Below are positions 11,869 through 23,430 of a stretch of DNA of 64,000 nucleotides, one piece after another. The stretch's first letter is position 1; each line of letters starts with the position of its first letter. This DNA is from Halicephalobus mephisto. Lineage: Eukaryota; Nematoda; Chromadorea; Rhabditida; Panagrolaimidae. The DNA lies in contig SWDT01000009.1 in assembly GCA_009193035.1 (NCBI GenBank), positions 1 to 64,000 on the forward strand, read 5' to 3'. The translations under genes were made by a program, and so were the position numbers. The notes beneath the pieces were generated by a model that saw only the letters and a list, made by a program, of their open reading frames with translations, did no database searches and was not told the origin of the DNA.

Positions 11869-13600
11869 CACATTAAGAATCTTTAATTTTAACAAAAATC
11901 AATTTTAAAATTTTCCATTTGAACAAAATTGTTGTAAAAAATTCTTCAATAATATAAATTTCGACGAATTTGATAATTTTAAAAAAAATTGATTTTTTTT
12001 ATAATTTTTCATCGATTATCATCAAAAATATTTGTTTTGGATTTAAATGAAATAATTTTTTTCAATCATTGTCACGAGGTTTTATTTTTACGGAAAATTG
12101 GAGTTTTATCAAAAAATACAAAAGCTGATTTTCTTTAAAGTTCTCTAATCTGGCCAATTTTTCGGATTTTGTAGGCAAAAAAATCATTTTTAACTTTTTT
12201 ATTTTTTCTAACACAGTACCGATTATTTTTAAATTTTAGTTTTTTATTGATTTTGTTAATTATGTATTTTTAAAAATAAAATTGTAAAATAAAAAATTAC
12301 ATGTTTTTTAAGTTATTTAATTTTTTTAAAAACAGACAATTTTTGAAGCAATTTGTAGTAAAAAATCAGAAAATAAATTATTTAAAAAACCAACCTCAAA
12401 TTATTTTAATTAATGATTATAAATAAAATTTTTTTTGAAAGTTGTTCTGTAATTTTTTATCTAGTAAACACGAAAATATTCATCAAAATTATATTTTTTA
12501 AATTTTTATAATTTTAAATATATCTAAAAATTAATAAAAAAAAATTTATTTTAATCAAAATTATATTTTTTTTTTCATTTTTATATAATTTTAAATATAT
12601 GTAAAAATCAACAAAAAAAAATTTTAATTTTAATAAAAATTATATTTTTTTTTCATTTTTATATAATTTTAAATATATGTAAAAATCAACAAAAAAAAAA
12701 TTTATTTTAATCAAAATTATATTTTTTTAAATTTTTATATAATTTTAAATATATCTAAAAATCAACAAAAAAAAAGTTTATTTTAATAAAAAATTTTAAT
12801 TTTAATTAAAATTATATTTTTTTGTTGATTTTTATACATTCTGAGTCTTCCGAAATTGATCTACATTTTTAAATACATGTTAATATAAAAAACAACGAAA
12901 AAAATGTTTTTCATTGAAATTTTAAAAAAAATTGATTTTCATCGAAATTTTAAAAAAATTAAACTTTATCGAGCGGGTCCCGAACGGAAAATTTTTTTAA
13001 TATTTTTAGAAAAGTAATTTTATGAATTTAAAAAAAAATTAAACTTTATCGAGCGGGTCCTGAACGGAAAATTTTTTTAAATGTTTTTGGAAAAGTAATT
13101 TTATGAATTTTAAAAGTCATTACATCACATTCTACTGTCATATAATTCATGCAGAATTAAAGTCTCATAACGGATCTGACGTCATCAAAGATACATGTTG
13201 TGACGTAGATTACCGATCTTCTGTCTTATCAAATTTTGCCAAACAGGACGACGGTTTAAGTTTTTTCGATAATGAAAAATAATTGTTTAAAAATCGATTA
13301 TTTTGGATATTCTGACTTCCGGAAATTTTTAATTATTTTAGATAAAATTCTAAAAATGGAAATTTTCTGGAGGACGTCGAAGATAAATTTAAAAAAGGAT
13401 TGGTTAAATTTAATTGAATAATTTCCAAAAAAAGTGAAATTTTTTCGATAACAAGATGACAGATCGTCTTCCGTCATGTGTCTTAAAATTAATCCGAATA
13501 CCGGAATTAGATTAATTTCGACAATTTTTTGTGGAAATTTTTGAGAATCAAGATCATGGAAAATTTCTGATGTATGAAATTTGGATTTGAATAATGTATA
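11869..13600. repeat. AT-rich block with ~105-bp tandem units and a duplicated segment
   Basis: From about 12480 to 12790 a unit with AATTATATTTTTTTT and AATTTTAAATATATC recurs about four times. A segment with ATCGAGCGGGTCCCGAACGG is present twice, near 12970 and 13050. A stretch at 13120-13260 has normal composition and contains a TGACGTCA site, but I see no gene. Confidence 0.6.
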
Positions 13601-13732
13601 TTCGTGGATTTGTGTCTTTAGAATTTTGTACTTTTTAGTTATGCTTTGTTCGAAGTACTTATAGATTGGATTTAGGATCAGGATTTTGAGGACTTTTGAT
13701 CGAGTAAATGTTTTTTCAGTTTAGGATCGAGT

Positions 13733-14078
13733 TCATAGATACTACTAATAGGGATACTAGGGATTCTAGGGATAGTGGGGATACTAGGGGTACTAGGGAT
13801 TCTAGGGATACTAGGGATTCTAGGGATTCTAGGGATACTAAGGATACTAAGGATACTAGGGATACTAGGTATATAAGGAATACTAGGGATTCTAGAGATA
13901 CTAGGGATACTAGGGATTCTAGGGATACTAGGGATACTAGGGATTCTAGGGATATTAGGGATACTAGGGATACTAAGGATACTAGGGATACTAGGGATAC
14001 TAAGGATACTAAGGATTCTAGGGATACTAGGGATTCTAGGTATATAAGGAATACTAGGGATTCTAGGGATACTAGGTA
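13733..14078. repeat. 9-bp minisatellite (GATACTAGG/GATTCTAGG)
   Basis: About 38 copies of a 9-mer, GATACTAGG or GATTCTAGG, with rare variants such as GATACTAAG and GTATATAAG. A block containing AGGTATATAAGGAATACT occurs twice about 180 bp apart (13866 and 14038), showing a higher-order duplication. The period is a multiple of three, so long frames exist on both strands (Asp-Thr-Arg/Asp-Ser-Arg on plus, Ile-Pro-Ser/Ile-Pro-Arg on minus). I treat these as by-products of the repeat. Confidence 0.9.
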
Positions 14079-14299
14079 GATCCATCTTCAATCGGGGTTG
14101 CTGCGTGGATCACTTCGGTTCCATTCTATTCGATCTTGTGTCAGTTCATAGATGTACATAGTTTTTTATATAAGTAGTTGTAGATCGCAATCTTTATGAT
14201 CTTACATCTTCCAACGATGATTCGATGGAAGAATTTATAGATTAAATTCATTATCAGAATTCCAAGAGTTCCTAACTTAATACCATTTCCTGCATCTAA
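14079..14299. repeat. Degenerate satellite units
   Basis: Sequence related to the 165-bp satellite further right: it shares GTTCATAGAT, TAGTTGTAGATCGCAATCTT and TTATAGATT motifs with those units, more diverged. The minisatellite on its left seems to have expanded inside one unit. Confidence 0.5.
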
Positions 14300-14445
14300 A
14301 CACAAAGAAAGTATAATTTTTGGCTCGGTAACAATTGTGAAATGTCACACAATTATCACATTTTTCGTGAATTTTTAATATTTGTGACGAAAATTAAAAA
14401 GTAATAGTGACGATTTCCATTCGTTACTGGACTAAAAGTTACTTT
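14300..14445. mobile_element. ~150-bp palindromic miniature element (MITE family A, copy 2)
   Basis: Same unit as at 341-498: it starts near GTATAATTTTTGGCTCGGTA and ends with GGACTAAAAGTTACTTTTTT. Its ends pair as inverted repeats. Confidence 0.7.
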
Positions 14446-14481
14446 TTTTATATATTATAATAAATTAAAAAAGAAGAATCG

Positions 14482-14642
14482 AGTTTATACAAAAAACTGT
14501 AACTTTTGGCTTCGTAACAATTGCGAAATGTGACACAATTATCGCAGTTTTCGTGAATATTTGACTTGTGTGACGAAAATTAAAAAGTAATAGTGACGAT
14601 TTCCATTTGTTACTGGACTAAAAGTTACTTTTTTTGTGTATC
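14482..14642. mobile_element. ~155-bp palindromic miniature element (MITE family A, copy 3)
   Basis: Third copy, only about 40 bp after copy 2 and in the same orientation. It carries CTGTAACTTTTGGCTTCGTA at the left and GGACTAAAAGTTACTTTTTT at the right. Both copies interrupt the satellite block. Confidence 0.7.
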
Positions 14643-14819
14643 TTACTGGATTGAAGACGGTTTTGAACGTATGTAATGTTTATCGTAAGATCCCGAACTT
14701 GGATTATTAAGCCAAAGAAATTATAAAAATACGTTACAAAAGACAAAAGTGATTACAATCGATAGAAACTTTTCCTGAGATTGTTAGTAATCTTTCAGGA
14801 TCGGTCGTGTTATTGTTGT

Positions 14820-15440
14820 CTCGATCAAATAGTTCTTCGATGGAGGTACTTACACATTGAATTTAGCACGAGCACTTTAAGAGCTTCCAATTGAGTATTC
14901 AAGTCCTGGAATTAGGAGCAGGTTCGTCGATAAGCATAGTTAAGTCGACATGTAGGTAGGTGGGAGTTGCAATCTTTGTGACTTTATGCCTCCTCATGAT
15001 GCACATGAAAATCATTATGAAATAAAGTTTACATCATCGTGCTAAAAGCTTTCCATTGAGTATTCACCTCCTGGAACTAGAAGCAAGTTTATCGATAAAC
15101 ATAGTTAAGTCGACATGTAGGTAGGTGAGAGTTGCAATTTTTGTGACTTTATTTCATAATGATTTCCATGTGCATCATGAGGAGGCATAAAGTTCACATC
15201 ATCGTTCTAAAAGCTTTCCATTGAGTATTCACCTCCTGGAACTAGAAGCAAGTTTATCGATAAGCATAGTTAACTTGACGTATGGGGAAACACAATTTGC
15301 GATCTTTGTGACCTTATACCTCCTCACGATGTCTATGGAAATCACTATGAAGTAAACTTTGTCATTGTTCTGAAAACTTCTAATCAAGTGTTTATGTTCC
15401 AGAACTAGAAGCAAGTTCATAGATATACACTGCAATATTC
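14820..15440. repeat. ~165-bp satellite, four units, one with an inverted segment
   Basis: Units share GAGTATTCACCTCCTGGAAC, TCGATAAGCATAGTTAAGTC and GTTGCAATCTTTGTGACTTT. In unit 1 the segment 14980-15028 reads forward (ATGCCTCCTCATGATGCACA). In unit 2 the same 49-bp segment, 15145-15193, is its reverse complement (TGCATCATGAGGAGGCAT), while unit 3 is forward again. The spacing of the units is about 160-170 bp. Confidence 0.85.
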
Positions 15441-15489
15441 AGTTTGATATCTCCTCGGGATATTTCAATGGTAACATTCATGGATTAGA

Positions 15490-15840
15490 TTTAGCATTAG
15501 TATTTTCAAAACTTTAAATGTAGATTCCAGAAGTCTAGAAACGAGTTCATAGGTAAATAAAACTAATTCGATATATAAGTGGATTTACATCATGATATTC
15601 ATTATCTTGTGTTTTCTTACAGTATTTTGACAGAGCAAATAGTGAATTATCTTTGACATCATCGTTTTGAAAACTTTAAGTGTAGATTCCAGAAGTCTAG
15701 AAATGAGTTCATAGGTAAATAAAACTAATTCGATATGTAAGCGAATTTACATCATGATATTCATTATCTTGTATTTTCTTACAGTATTTTGACAGAGCAA
15801 ATAGTGAATTATCTTTGACATCATCGTTTTAAAAGCTTCT
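15490..15840. repeat. ~166-bp tandem duplication
   Basis: Two nearly identical copies of a unit with GTAGATTCCAGAAGTCTAGA, AGTTCATAGGTAAATAAAAC and ACAGAGCAAATAGTGAATTA. It is related to the preceding satellite through the GTTCATAG element. Confidence 0.85.
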
Positions 15841-16079
15841 AATCGAGATTTCTTTGTTCTACGTCCAAGCCCACAAATTGACGTAGTTAATTACATATAA
15901 ACCCTTGAAATTTATTTACTTTCCGATAATCAAGTTTTTTGCAGATTTTTGAACATTTTTAAGAAAGGAATTTTGTTTTCCAAAAAGTCCCAAAATTCTA
16001 TTATTGTAAAAAATCGCCAAATATGTGGTTTTTTTGGAATTGTTTCGAAAATAATAAAAATAAAATTTTCTTATTTGAA

Positions 16080-16830
16080 AAATTATAAATTACAATATTT
16101 TGAAATTTAGTAGAATTTTTGGGATTCGAAATTAAGATTAATATTAAATCTGAAATAAAAATTTTAATTTTTCACAAAATTGTAATAATTAACGTTGAAA
16201 TAATTTCCGAAGAATGATGATTTTTTAAAATTAGGCCTAAAATCAAATTTTAATTTTTCATAAAAATCCAGAAATTGATGTTAAAATAATTTCTTTAAAA
16301 ACAATGATTTTTAAAATTAGGCCTAAAATGAAATTTTAATTTTTCATAAAATTGTAGTAATTGACGTTGAAATAATTTCTTTAAAAATAATGATTTTTAA
16401 AATTAGGCCTAAAATAAAAAATTTTAATTTTTCATAAAAATCCAGAAATTGACGTTGAAATAATTTCCGAAGAATGAAGAAATTTCGAAATTAAATCTGA
16501 AATAAAATTTTAATTTTTCATAAAAATCCAGAAATTAATATTGAAATAATTTCTTTAAAAATAATGATTTTTAAAATTAGGCCTAAAATAAAAAATTTTA
16601 ATTTTTCATAAAATTGTAGTAATTGACATTGAAATAATTCCCAAAGAATAATGATTTTTTAAAATTAAATCTGAAATAAAATTTTAATTTTTCGCAAAAT
16701 TGTAATAATTGACGTTGAAATAATTTCTTTAAAAATAATGATTTTTAAAATTAAGCCTAAAATAAAAAATTTTAATTTTTCATAAAATTGTAGTAATTGA
16801 CGTTGAAATAATTTCCGAAGAATGATGATT
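16080..16830. repeat. ~90-120-bp tandem repeat, about eight units
   Basis: Units contain AATTTTTCATAAAATTGTAG, AATTGACGTTGAAATAATTT and TTTTTAAAATTAGGCCTAAA. Neighbouring copies differ by small substitutions, and two versions of the unit alternate. Confidence 0.85.
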
Positions 16831-17240
16831 TTTGAATTTTACGACATGATTCCTTTTGAGCGAAAAGCGTAGGAGACCTGTCTCGCCACCATTGTCCTCA
16901 TCACCTTACTTTTTAACTTCCTCCTTGGCTCGTCATTTGGTCGATTTTTGTGCATTTCTTAATTTTTTTTCATCGATGAACGACCGGAATTCCTCTTACG
17001 TCATATTTTTTGTAGTGTGTTTGCAGATTTTTTAAATTTTATTATTTTAAAATTTCAAAAGTGCATTTTGACGAAAAACCAGTTTTAATTTTTTTTCGCT
17101 GAAATTCTTATCTGTCTAAAAAGTAGTTGACCTTTTCGTCTGTAAACAAGGTACTGTAGATCCTGTGCTATTAAAAATAAAAATTTTATTCGATAAAGGT
17201 TTAGACTAGCTGAATTCACGGGGATTGCCCCCGGAAAAAT
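16831..17240. other. Unique spacer of near-normal composition
   Basis: A non-repetitive island between arrays, containing GTAGGAGACCTGTCTCGCC (which carries a small GGAGACC/TGTCTC palindrome) and other mixed sequence. No frame, tRNA or known RNA could be supported. Confidence 0.4.
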
Positions 17241-17780
17241 ACTGTAGATTTGTGATGTTCTTATTCGACAAAAAAAAGTTGATTTTTTAACAAAAAAGAT
17301 TTTAATTTTCTTTCAATAAAAAATTATAAATTTTTAAAAATAAAAAAAAGTTGATTTTTAAAAATAAAAAATTATAAATTTAAAAAAAAGAAATTGTTAA
17401 ATTTTTTCAATAAAAAATTATTTTTTTAAAATAAAAATTGTTAAATTTTTTCAATAAAAAAATTCATTTTTTTAATAAAAAAAACATTGATTTTTTAAAA
17501 TAAAGTATTAATTTTTTTCGATAAAAAACTATTTATTTTTTTAAAATAAAAAATGTTAAATTTTTTCAATAAAAAAATTCATTTTTTAAATTCCGAAAAT
17601 TCCAAGGTGAATCAGACTTTGATTTTTTCAACTCGGGTTTTGTCCGGAATTATTCTTGGTCAATGGTTTTTTAGATTTGATCAGCAAGATATTTTTAAAA
17701 TTTGATTTTTTCACAAACGTTTCTGGGATTTTTAGTTTTTTTTATTTTTTAAAAGTTGTTTGGTTTTTTAAAAATCGGTC
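17241..17780. repeat. Low-complexity AT runs
   Basis: Repeated AAAAATTGTTAAATTTTTTC and AAAAAATTCATTTTTT runs. No gene is seen. Confidence 0.6.
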
Positions 17781-18350
17781 TTTTTTGATATTTGGATTAA
17801 TCTAAAGTAACAATCATGATCGAAAAATTTAAAAAATAAATTTAAAATTTTCTTATTATATATGATTTCCTGAGGCACTTTTTTAATTTTTAATTTAATT
17901 TTTTAAATTTAAGATTAGTTTCTTATTAAATTAATTTACTAAAGTAATGATAATCAAAAAATTTAAAAAATAAATTTAAAATTTTTTTATTATATAATTC
18001 CCTGAGGCACTTTCTTTAATTTTTAATTTTTTCCTTTCTGAGACCAATCTTTTTAGAAATTAATTTACTACAGTAATGATAATCAAAAAATTTAAAAAAT
18101 AAATTTAAAATTTTTTTATTATATATGATTCCCTGAGGCACTTTCTTTAATTTCATAGTTTTATTTTTTTTAAATTTAAGATTAGTTTCTTATTAAATTA
18201 ATTTACTGCAGTAATGATAATTAAAAAATTTAAAAAAATAAATTTAAAATTTTCTTATTATATATGATTTCCTGAGGCACTTTCTTTAATTTTTAATTTT
18301 TTCCTTTCTGAGACCAATCTTTTTAGAAATTAGATTATCCTAAAATTTCA
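17781..18350. repeat. ~140-150-bp tandem repeat, four units
   Basis: Each unit has GTAATGATAATCAAAAAATT, a TTATTATATATGATT stretch and CCCTGAGGCACTTTCTTTAA; alternate units add CCTTTCTGAGACCAATCTTT. Confidence 0.85.
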
Positions 18351-18589
18351 GCAAAATTATTTTTTTAATTTAAAAATTTATTTAATATTATTGAAAATTT
18401 TTAGTTAATTTTGTGTTTTTGAACAAAAAAACTTTTATTTATTGTTTGATTTTTGTGCGAATTTGATTCGTTTTCAAGAATGAGGTGATAATGGTCGTTA
18501 GAAACTTCCACAATCGAAAATAATTCCGTTTTTATGAGGGATTTTTGATTGACTGTTGATTTTTGATGCAAATCTTCGTTTGGCCTAAA

Positions 18590-19935
18590 AATGAAGAAAT
18601 CGACTACAGTAATCAGGGACTTTCGTGGTGAGAGTGAATTTGTTTTTAATGAATATTTTCAAATTTTTTATTAAATTTTTTTCATCAATTTTCACTATTA
18701 TTCAAAAAATGAATAAATTAACTACAGTAATCAGACTTTCGTGGTGAGAGTCAATTTGTTTTTAATGAATATTTTTTAATTTTTTATTAAATTTTTTTAT
18801 CAATTTTCACTATTATTTAAAAAATGAATAAATTAACTACAGTAATCAGGGACTTTCGTGTCGAAATTTGGTTTATTTTTTACTAAATTATTCAAATTTT
18901 TGTTGAATTATTTTTATGCAAATTTCTAGTCTTATTTGAGAATGAATAAATTGACTACAGTAATCAGCCATTTTCCTGGCGAAATTCGATTTATTTTTTT
19001 TTATTAAATATTAAATATTTTTTATTAAATTATTTTTTATTAAATTTTTTTGTAAATTTCTACTCCTACTTAAAAATGAGTAACTAGACCACAATCGTCA
19101 GAAATTTTCATGACAAAAATTTATTTTTAATTTTTTTAAAAATTTACAATTTTCTATTAAGTTACATTTTCGTTTTTATTCGCATTTCAAAATTAAAAAG
19201 TTTATTTTATTTATTAAAAAATTTAGTTGTGAAATTTGGTGACAGATGTTTTTACTTTTCTATGAAGTTAAATTTGTCCCAAATTCCACTCGTACCTGGA
19301 AACAAAAAAATATTTTTTTAGAAAATTTCTCGGTAAGAGTTTATTTTTATTTTACGATAGATAATTTTTAATTTATTATTCATCTTTACCCATCTTAGAT
19401 TCCACTTTTTCTAAAATTGAATAAATTTATCTTGTTCATCAGGAACTTTCGCGGTAAGAGTTTATTTTTACTTACGATAGATAATTTTTAATTTATTCTT
19501 AGACTATATTTATTCCAAATTTCGTTTTCATCGAAAATTGAACAAACTTATCTTGTTCGTCAGGAACTTTCGCGGTGAGAGTTTATTTTTACTTACGATA
19601 GATAATTTTTAATTTACTATTCATCTTTATTCATCTTAGATTCCACTTTTTTCTAAAACTGAATAAATTTATCTTGTTCATCAGGAACTTTCGCGGTAAG
19701 AGTTTATTTTTACTTACGATAGATAATTTTTAATTTACTATTCATCTTTATTCATCTTAGATTTTACTTTTTTCTAAAACTGAACAAACTTATCTTGTTC
19801 ATCAGGAACTTTCTCGGTGAGAGTTTATTTTTACTTACGATAGATAATTTTAGACCTACTGTTTATCTATATTTGCCCTAACTTTCATTTTCATTTAAAA
19901 TCGATACTTGTCCTAATCATCAGGGACTTTCGTGT
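18590..19935. repeat. Tandem array built on TCAGGRACTTTCGYGGTRAGAG
   Basis: The left part repeats a unit of about 120 bp with ATTAACTACAGTAATCAGGG and ACTTTCGTGGTGAGAGT. The right part (19390-19860) repeats a unit with TTATCTTGTTCATCAGGAAC, TTTCGCGGTAAGAGTTTATT and CTTACGATAGATAATTTTTA at least five times. The same core recurs, on the other strand, at 35033-35262, and on this strand at 42297-42610 and 55310-56150. Confidence 0.85.
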
Positions 19936-20090
19936 CAAGACCATCTGCTGTTCCGCGATAGGAGTCTCGTGGTTGGAAGTTCCTGTTTGTCCTCGATTAA
20001 TTGACTTCTGGATCTCGGTATGTGATTGTGTAACGTCAGGACTTAGTTCCGGCTGATAATGTCGGTTCAAAGTTCATTTTTTATTCTGAA
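19936..20090. other. Short unique island
   Basis: About 150 bp of near-normal composition (it contains CCATCTGCTGTTCCGCGATA) with no supported gene. Confidence 0.35.
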
Positions 20091-21215
20091 TATCATAATC
20101 ATTATTGGTTTTTATTCTATCTTGATTTTCATTTTTTTTTGAAAGACATTTGTGACTCGTTTGATCGAGTACAATGAAGCAATTTGACTGCACCTATTTC
20201 TGCTCCGTTTATTTTTGCAATTAAATTTTTGTGTTTTATTGTTTTTTTAAGATGATGCAGCATTGCGAAATTCAAATTGATCTTCATTTTTGATGACTTA
20301 TTTTATTTGAAAATTCCAATATAAAAAGTTTTAAATCCTTAAATTTATTTAATTTTAATTTTTTTTTAAATAAAAAATATTTAATTTTCAAAATTGATCC
20401 CGAACGGATTTTTGATGATTTATTTTATTGAAAAATTTCGAAAAAAATTGCTCTAAATTTATTTATTTATTTTTCTTTTTCGAAAATGACGCAACATTAC
20501 GAAATTTCAAAATTGATCTTAAGCAGATTTTGGTGATTTATTTTATCGGAAAATTTCGAAAAAAAAAACATTTTAAATTTTGAAAAAAAAACATTTTAAA
20601 TTTTGAAAAAAATAATAATTTTAAATTTTCGAGAAAAAAAATAATTTAAATTTTGGAAAAAAAAACATTTTAAATTTCTCAAAAAAAAAACATTTTAAAT
20701 TTTCGAAAAAAAAAATAATTTTAAATTTCTCAAAAAAAACATTTTAAATTTTTGAAAAAAAATAATTTAAATTTTCGAAAAAAAAATATTTTTTATTATT
20801 TATTTTATAAAAAAATTACTTTGTTTTTTTATAATTTGAAAAAAAAATTACTTTAAATTTATTATTATTTTTAATTTTAAAATTAATTTTAATTAAATTT
20901 TAATTTTCCCTCAGGAAATCCTGATTTGAAAAATTTATTTTTTTGAATTTTTGTTTATTGTTCTTCAAAATGTCGATTTTCAGGTTTTTTTACAAAATCA
21001 AATAACAATAAAAAAGTTCAAAATTGTTTGAAATCAATTTTTGATTAATTATCGCCTTAGGAAATTCTGATTTGAAAAGTTAATTTTTCTAAATTCTTTC
21101 TACTTTATCTTTATCGAATCGTTCTTCAAAGCATATACAATGCACAATCAGATTACAATTTTAACAATTGGGAATATTCGGGATGTTTGGTTGCAGTTCC
21201 CAGCTTGTCCTCCTT
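20090..21215. repeat. Low-complexity AT sequence with ~28-bp units
   Basis: From 20560 to 20790, ATTTTAAATTTT(C/T)GAAAAAA-type units repeat about nine times. The rest is A/T-rich with no supported feature. Confidence 0.6.
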
Positions 21216-21221
21216 GTTCAC

Positions 21222-21564
21222 GTATATATAAAAATAAATACATAGTATACAATGTGTAGATGCATTGACACGACTCCGATGTATCAGATATATTTTATTC
21301 CATATATCGATAGGTTAAGTAAAATTCTGTGCATTATATACAATGTATAGCTGTATTGAAACAGCTCTGATGTATTGATACATGAAATTTAATATTGATA
21401 TATTATATTCCATGTATCAATACATTGAAACAATTCTGATGTATTGATACATTCTATGCAATGTAATAATAAAGTTGATATCAGTACATTATGTTTAACG
21501 TATGGATATATTAGATGTAATGTATCTGATATATTAGAGCTGTTTTGATGTACTCTTTTGTGGG
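21222..21564. mobile_element. Palindromic miniature element (family B, copy 2)
   Basis: An array of TGTATTGATACAT-, TATTCCATGTATCAATACAT- and GATGTATTGATACAT-type units. Its right end GAGCTGTTTTGATGTACTC and TTTTGTGGG, read on the other strand, matches the left end of the element at 9231 (AAAGAGTAC ... AAAACAGCTC). The left end is degenerate. The two copies are in opposite orientation. Confidence 0.55.
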
Positions 21565-21574
21565 TATTGAGAGA

Positions 21575-21915
21575 ACTTGTTAATGCTACTTGTCCACGAC
21601 TTCTCTGGATTTCAGTCGGTTTACAGGGATTCTCGTATCTCTTGTGTGGGGAGAAATAATATTAACAAACTTCAAATATACGTGTGGAGGACAAACCGGA
21701 CATTGGACATAGGCTCGATTGCTAGAATGGAGTGGAGTAATGCATTGTCACGTGCTTGGGGAATAGCTCGACAAAGTGCTTCTGTATCTGCCCTCGGGTC
21801 TACTGTACTTGACTGTTTTGACACAAGGCTGTTAGCTGGTCGACAACCTAGTTCCTCGGCCAGGGACTGAACTCGGGTCTCGTGATTGTCAGTCATGTGT
21901 ACCACCATTTTATTA
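21575..21915 (-). mobile_element. Possible tRNA-derived SINE
   Basis: A 340-bp island of near-normal composition. Read on the minus strand it begins with a tRNA-like head: an anticodon-arm-like CATGACTGACAATCACG with loop CTGACAA (anticodon position GAC), followed by a B-box-like GAGTTCAGTCC and a flawed T stem. About 270 bp of unrelated body follow. Open frames of 97 codons (plus) and 78 codons (minus) cross it, but neither looks like a known protein. I read it as a tRNA-derived SINE or tRNA pseudogene with flank; a degraded element with coding sequence is the alternative. Confidence 0.4.
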
Positions 21916-22960
21916 CCGAAGAATTATCCTTATTATTGTTGTTCAAAGTATCAATTTTCTCTTTTTCAAAATGAACTCAAATTCGAAACATCAAATTTTA
22001 TCTCGAACGAATTTTTGAAAAATTAATATTTTACAAAATTTCAGTTTTTAAAATTTCGAACTTTTTAAACATAAAAAATTATTTTTTTTCTGAATTTTTT
22101 AAACAAAAAATTATTTTTTTTCTAAATTTTTTAAATATAAAAAAAATTATTTTTTTTCTGAATTTTTTAAATATAAAAAAAATTATTTTTTTTTTTGGAT
22201 TTTTGAATTTTTTTGAAAATAAAAAAAAGTTTAATTTTAAACGGATTTTTAATTAATTATTTTCCTGTCCAGTTCCGGTGTAAAAAACGATGTCATCCGA
22301 ATTCCTATTTTTATTTTTATTTTTATAAAGTATCAACTGTCTTTTTTTAAAGATGAATTAGAATTTCGAAAGCAGTCATTGATCTCCAATCGATCTTTGA
22401 CTAATTTTTTGCGCAGTTCCGGTTTAAAGTTTAATTCACGAAAATTTTCATTTTTTATAAAATGCAATTTTCAAATTTTTAATAAAAATAATTTTTAATT
22501 TTTTTAATAAAAATAATTTTTAATTTTTTTAATAAAATGATTTCATTTTTTTATAAAATTGTTTTTAATTTTTTTATAAAAATAATTTAATTTTTTTAAT
22601 AAAAATAACTTCATTTTCTTTATAAAATAATTTTTTATTTTTTTAATAAATTATTTTTATTTTTTTAATAAAATTATTTTATTTTTTTATAAAGTAATTT
22701 TTTATTTTTTTAATAAAAATGATTTAATTTTTTTAATAAAAATAACTTCATTTTTTTTATAAAATTATTTTTAATTTTTTTTACAATGAAATAACCACGT
22801 GGAAATTCCAAAATTAACTTTGATTAAAACTTCATTGTTCTTTTCGAAAATTACGATTAAATTTTTTATTTATATAATTGTATTCTTATTTTTTACAACA
22901 TTTTGAGATTAGTTTTTAGTAATTTTTTGAGTAATAATTTTTCTCAGAAAATTTTTTAAA
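21916..22960. repeat. Low-complexity AT sequence
   Basis: Runs of AATAAAAATAATTTTTAATT type between 22440 and 22790 and AAATATAAAAAAAATTATTT before it. No gene is seen. Confidence 0.6.
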
Positions 22961-23430
22961 ATTAATTTTTAATTTTCAATTTTTTTTTAATTTTTAAAAA
23001 TTTCAAATAACATGTTTGATTTTCAAAATTGGTTTCGAGTGGATTTTTAATTATTATAATTTTTAAAAATTCCAATTTTAAAAATTAATTTTCCTAAATT
23101 TTCATATTTTTTAAATAAAATATTACTTTTTAAATTTACTAACATGTTTGATTTTTAAAATTAGTCTCGAGTGGATTTTTAATTATTATAATTTTTAAAA
23201 ATTTCAAATAACATGTTTGATTTTCAAAATTGGTCTCGAGTGGATTTTTAATTATTATAATTTTTAAGAATTCTAATTTTAAAAATTAATTTTTAATTTT
23301 CAATTTTTAAAAATTTCAAATAACATGTTTAATTTTCAAAATCGGTCTCGAGTGGATTTTTAATTATTATAATTTTTATAATTTTTAAAAATTCCAATTT
23401 TAAAAATTAATTTTCCTAAATTTTCATATT
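22960..23430. repeat. ~90-110-bp tandem repeat, about five units
   Basis: Units carry AAATTTCAAATAACATGTTT, ATTTTCAAAATTGGTCTCGA and GTGGATTTTTAATTATTATA. The GGTCTCGAGTGGA part matches one arm of the dispersed hairpin family. Confidence 0.8.

Noticed and set aside
11648..11908. Lys/Tyr-rich 86-codon frame
   Set aside because: Generated by an A-run tandem repeat and lacking coding composition.
13678..14091. Ile-Pro-Ser and Arg-Asp-Thr repeat proteins
   Set aside because: Both frames follow from the 9-bp minisatellite; no start context, splice sites or non-repeat protein sequence support a gene.
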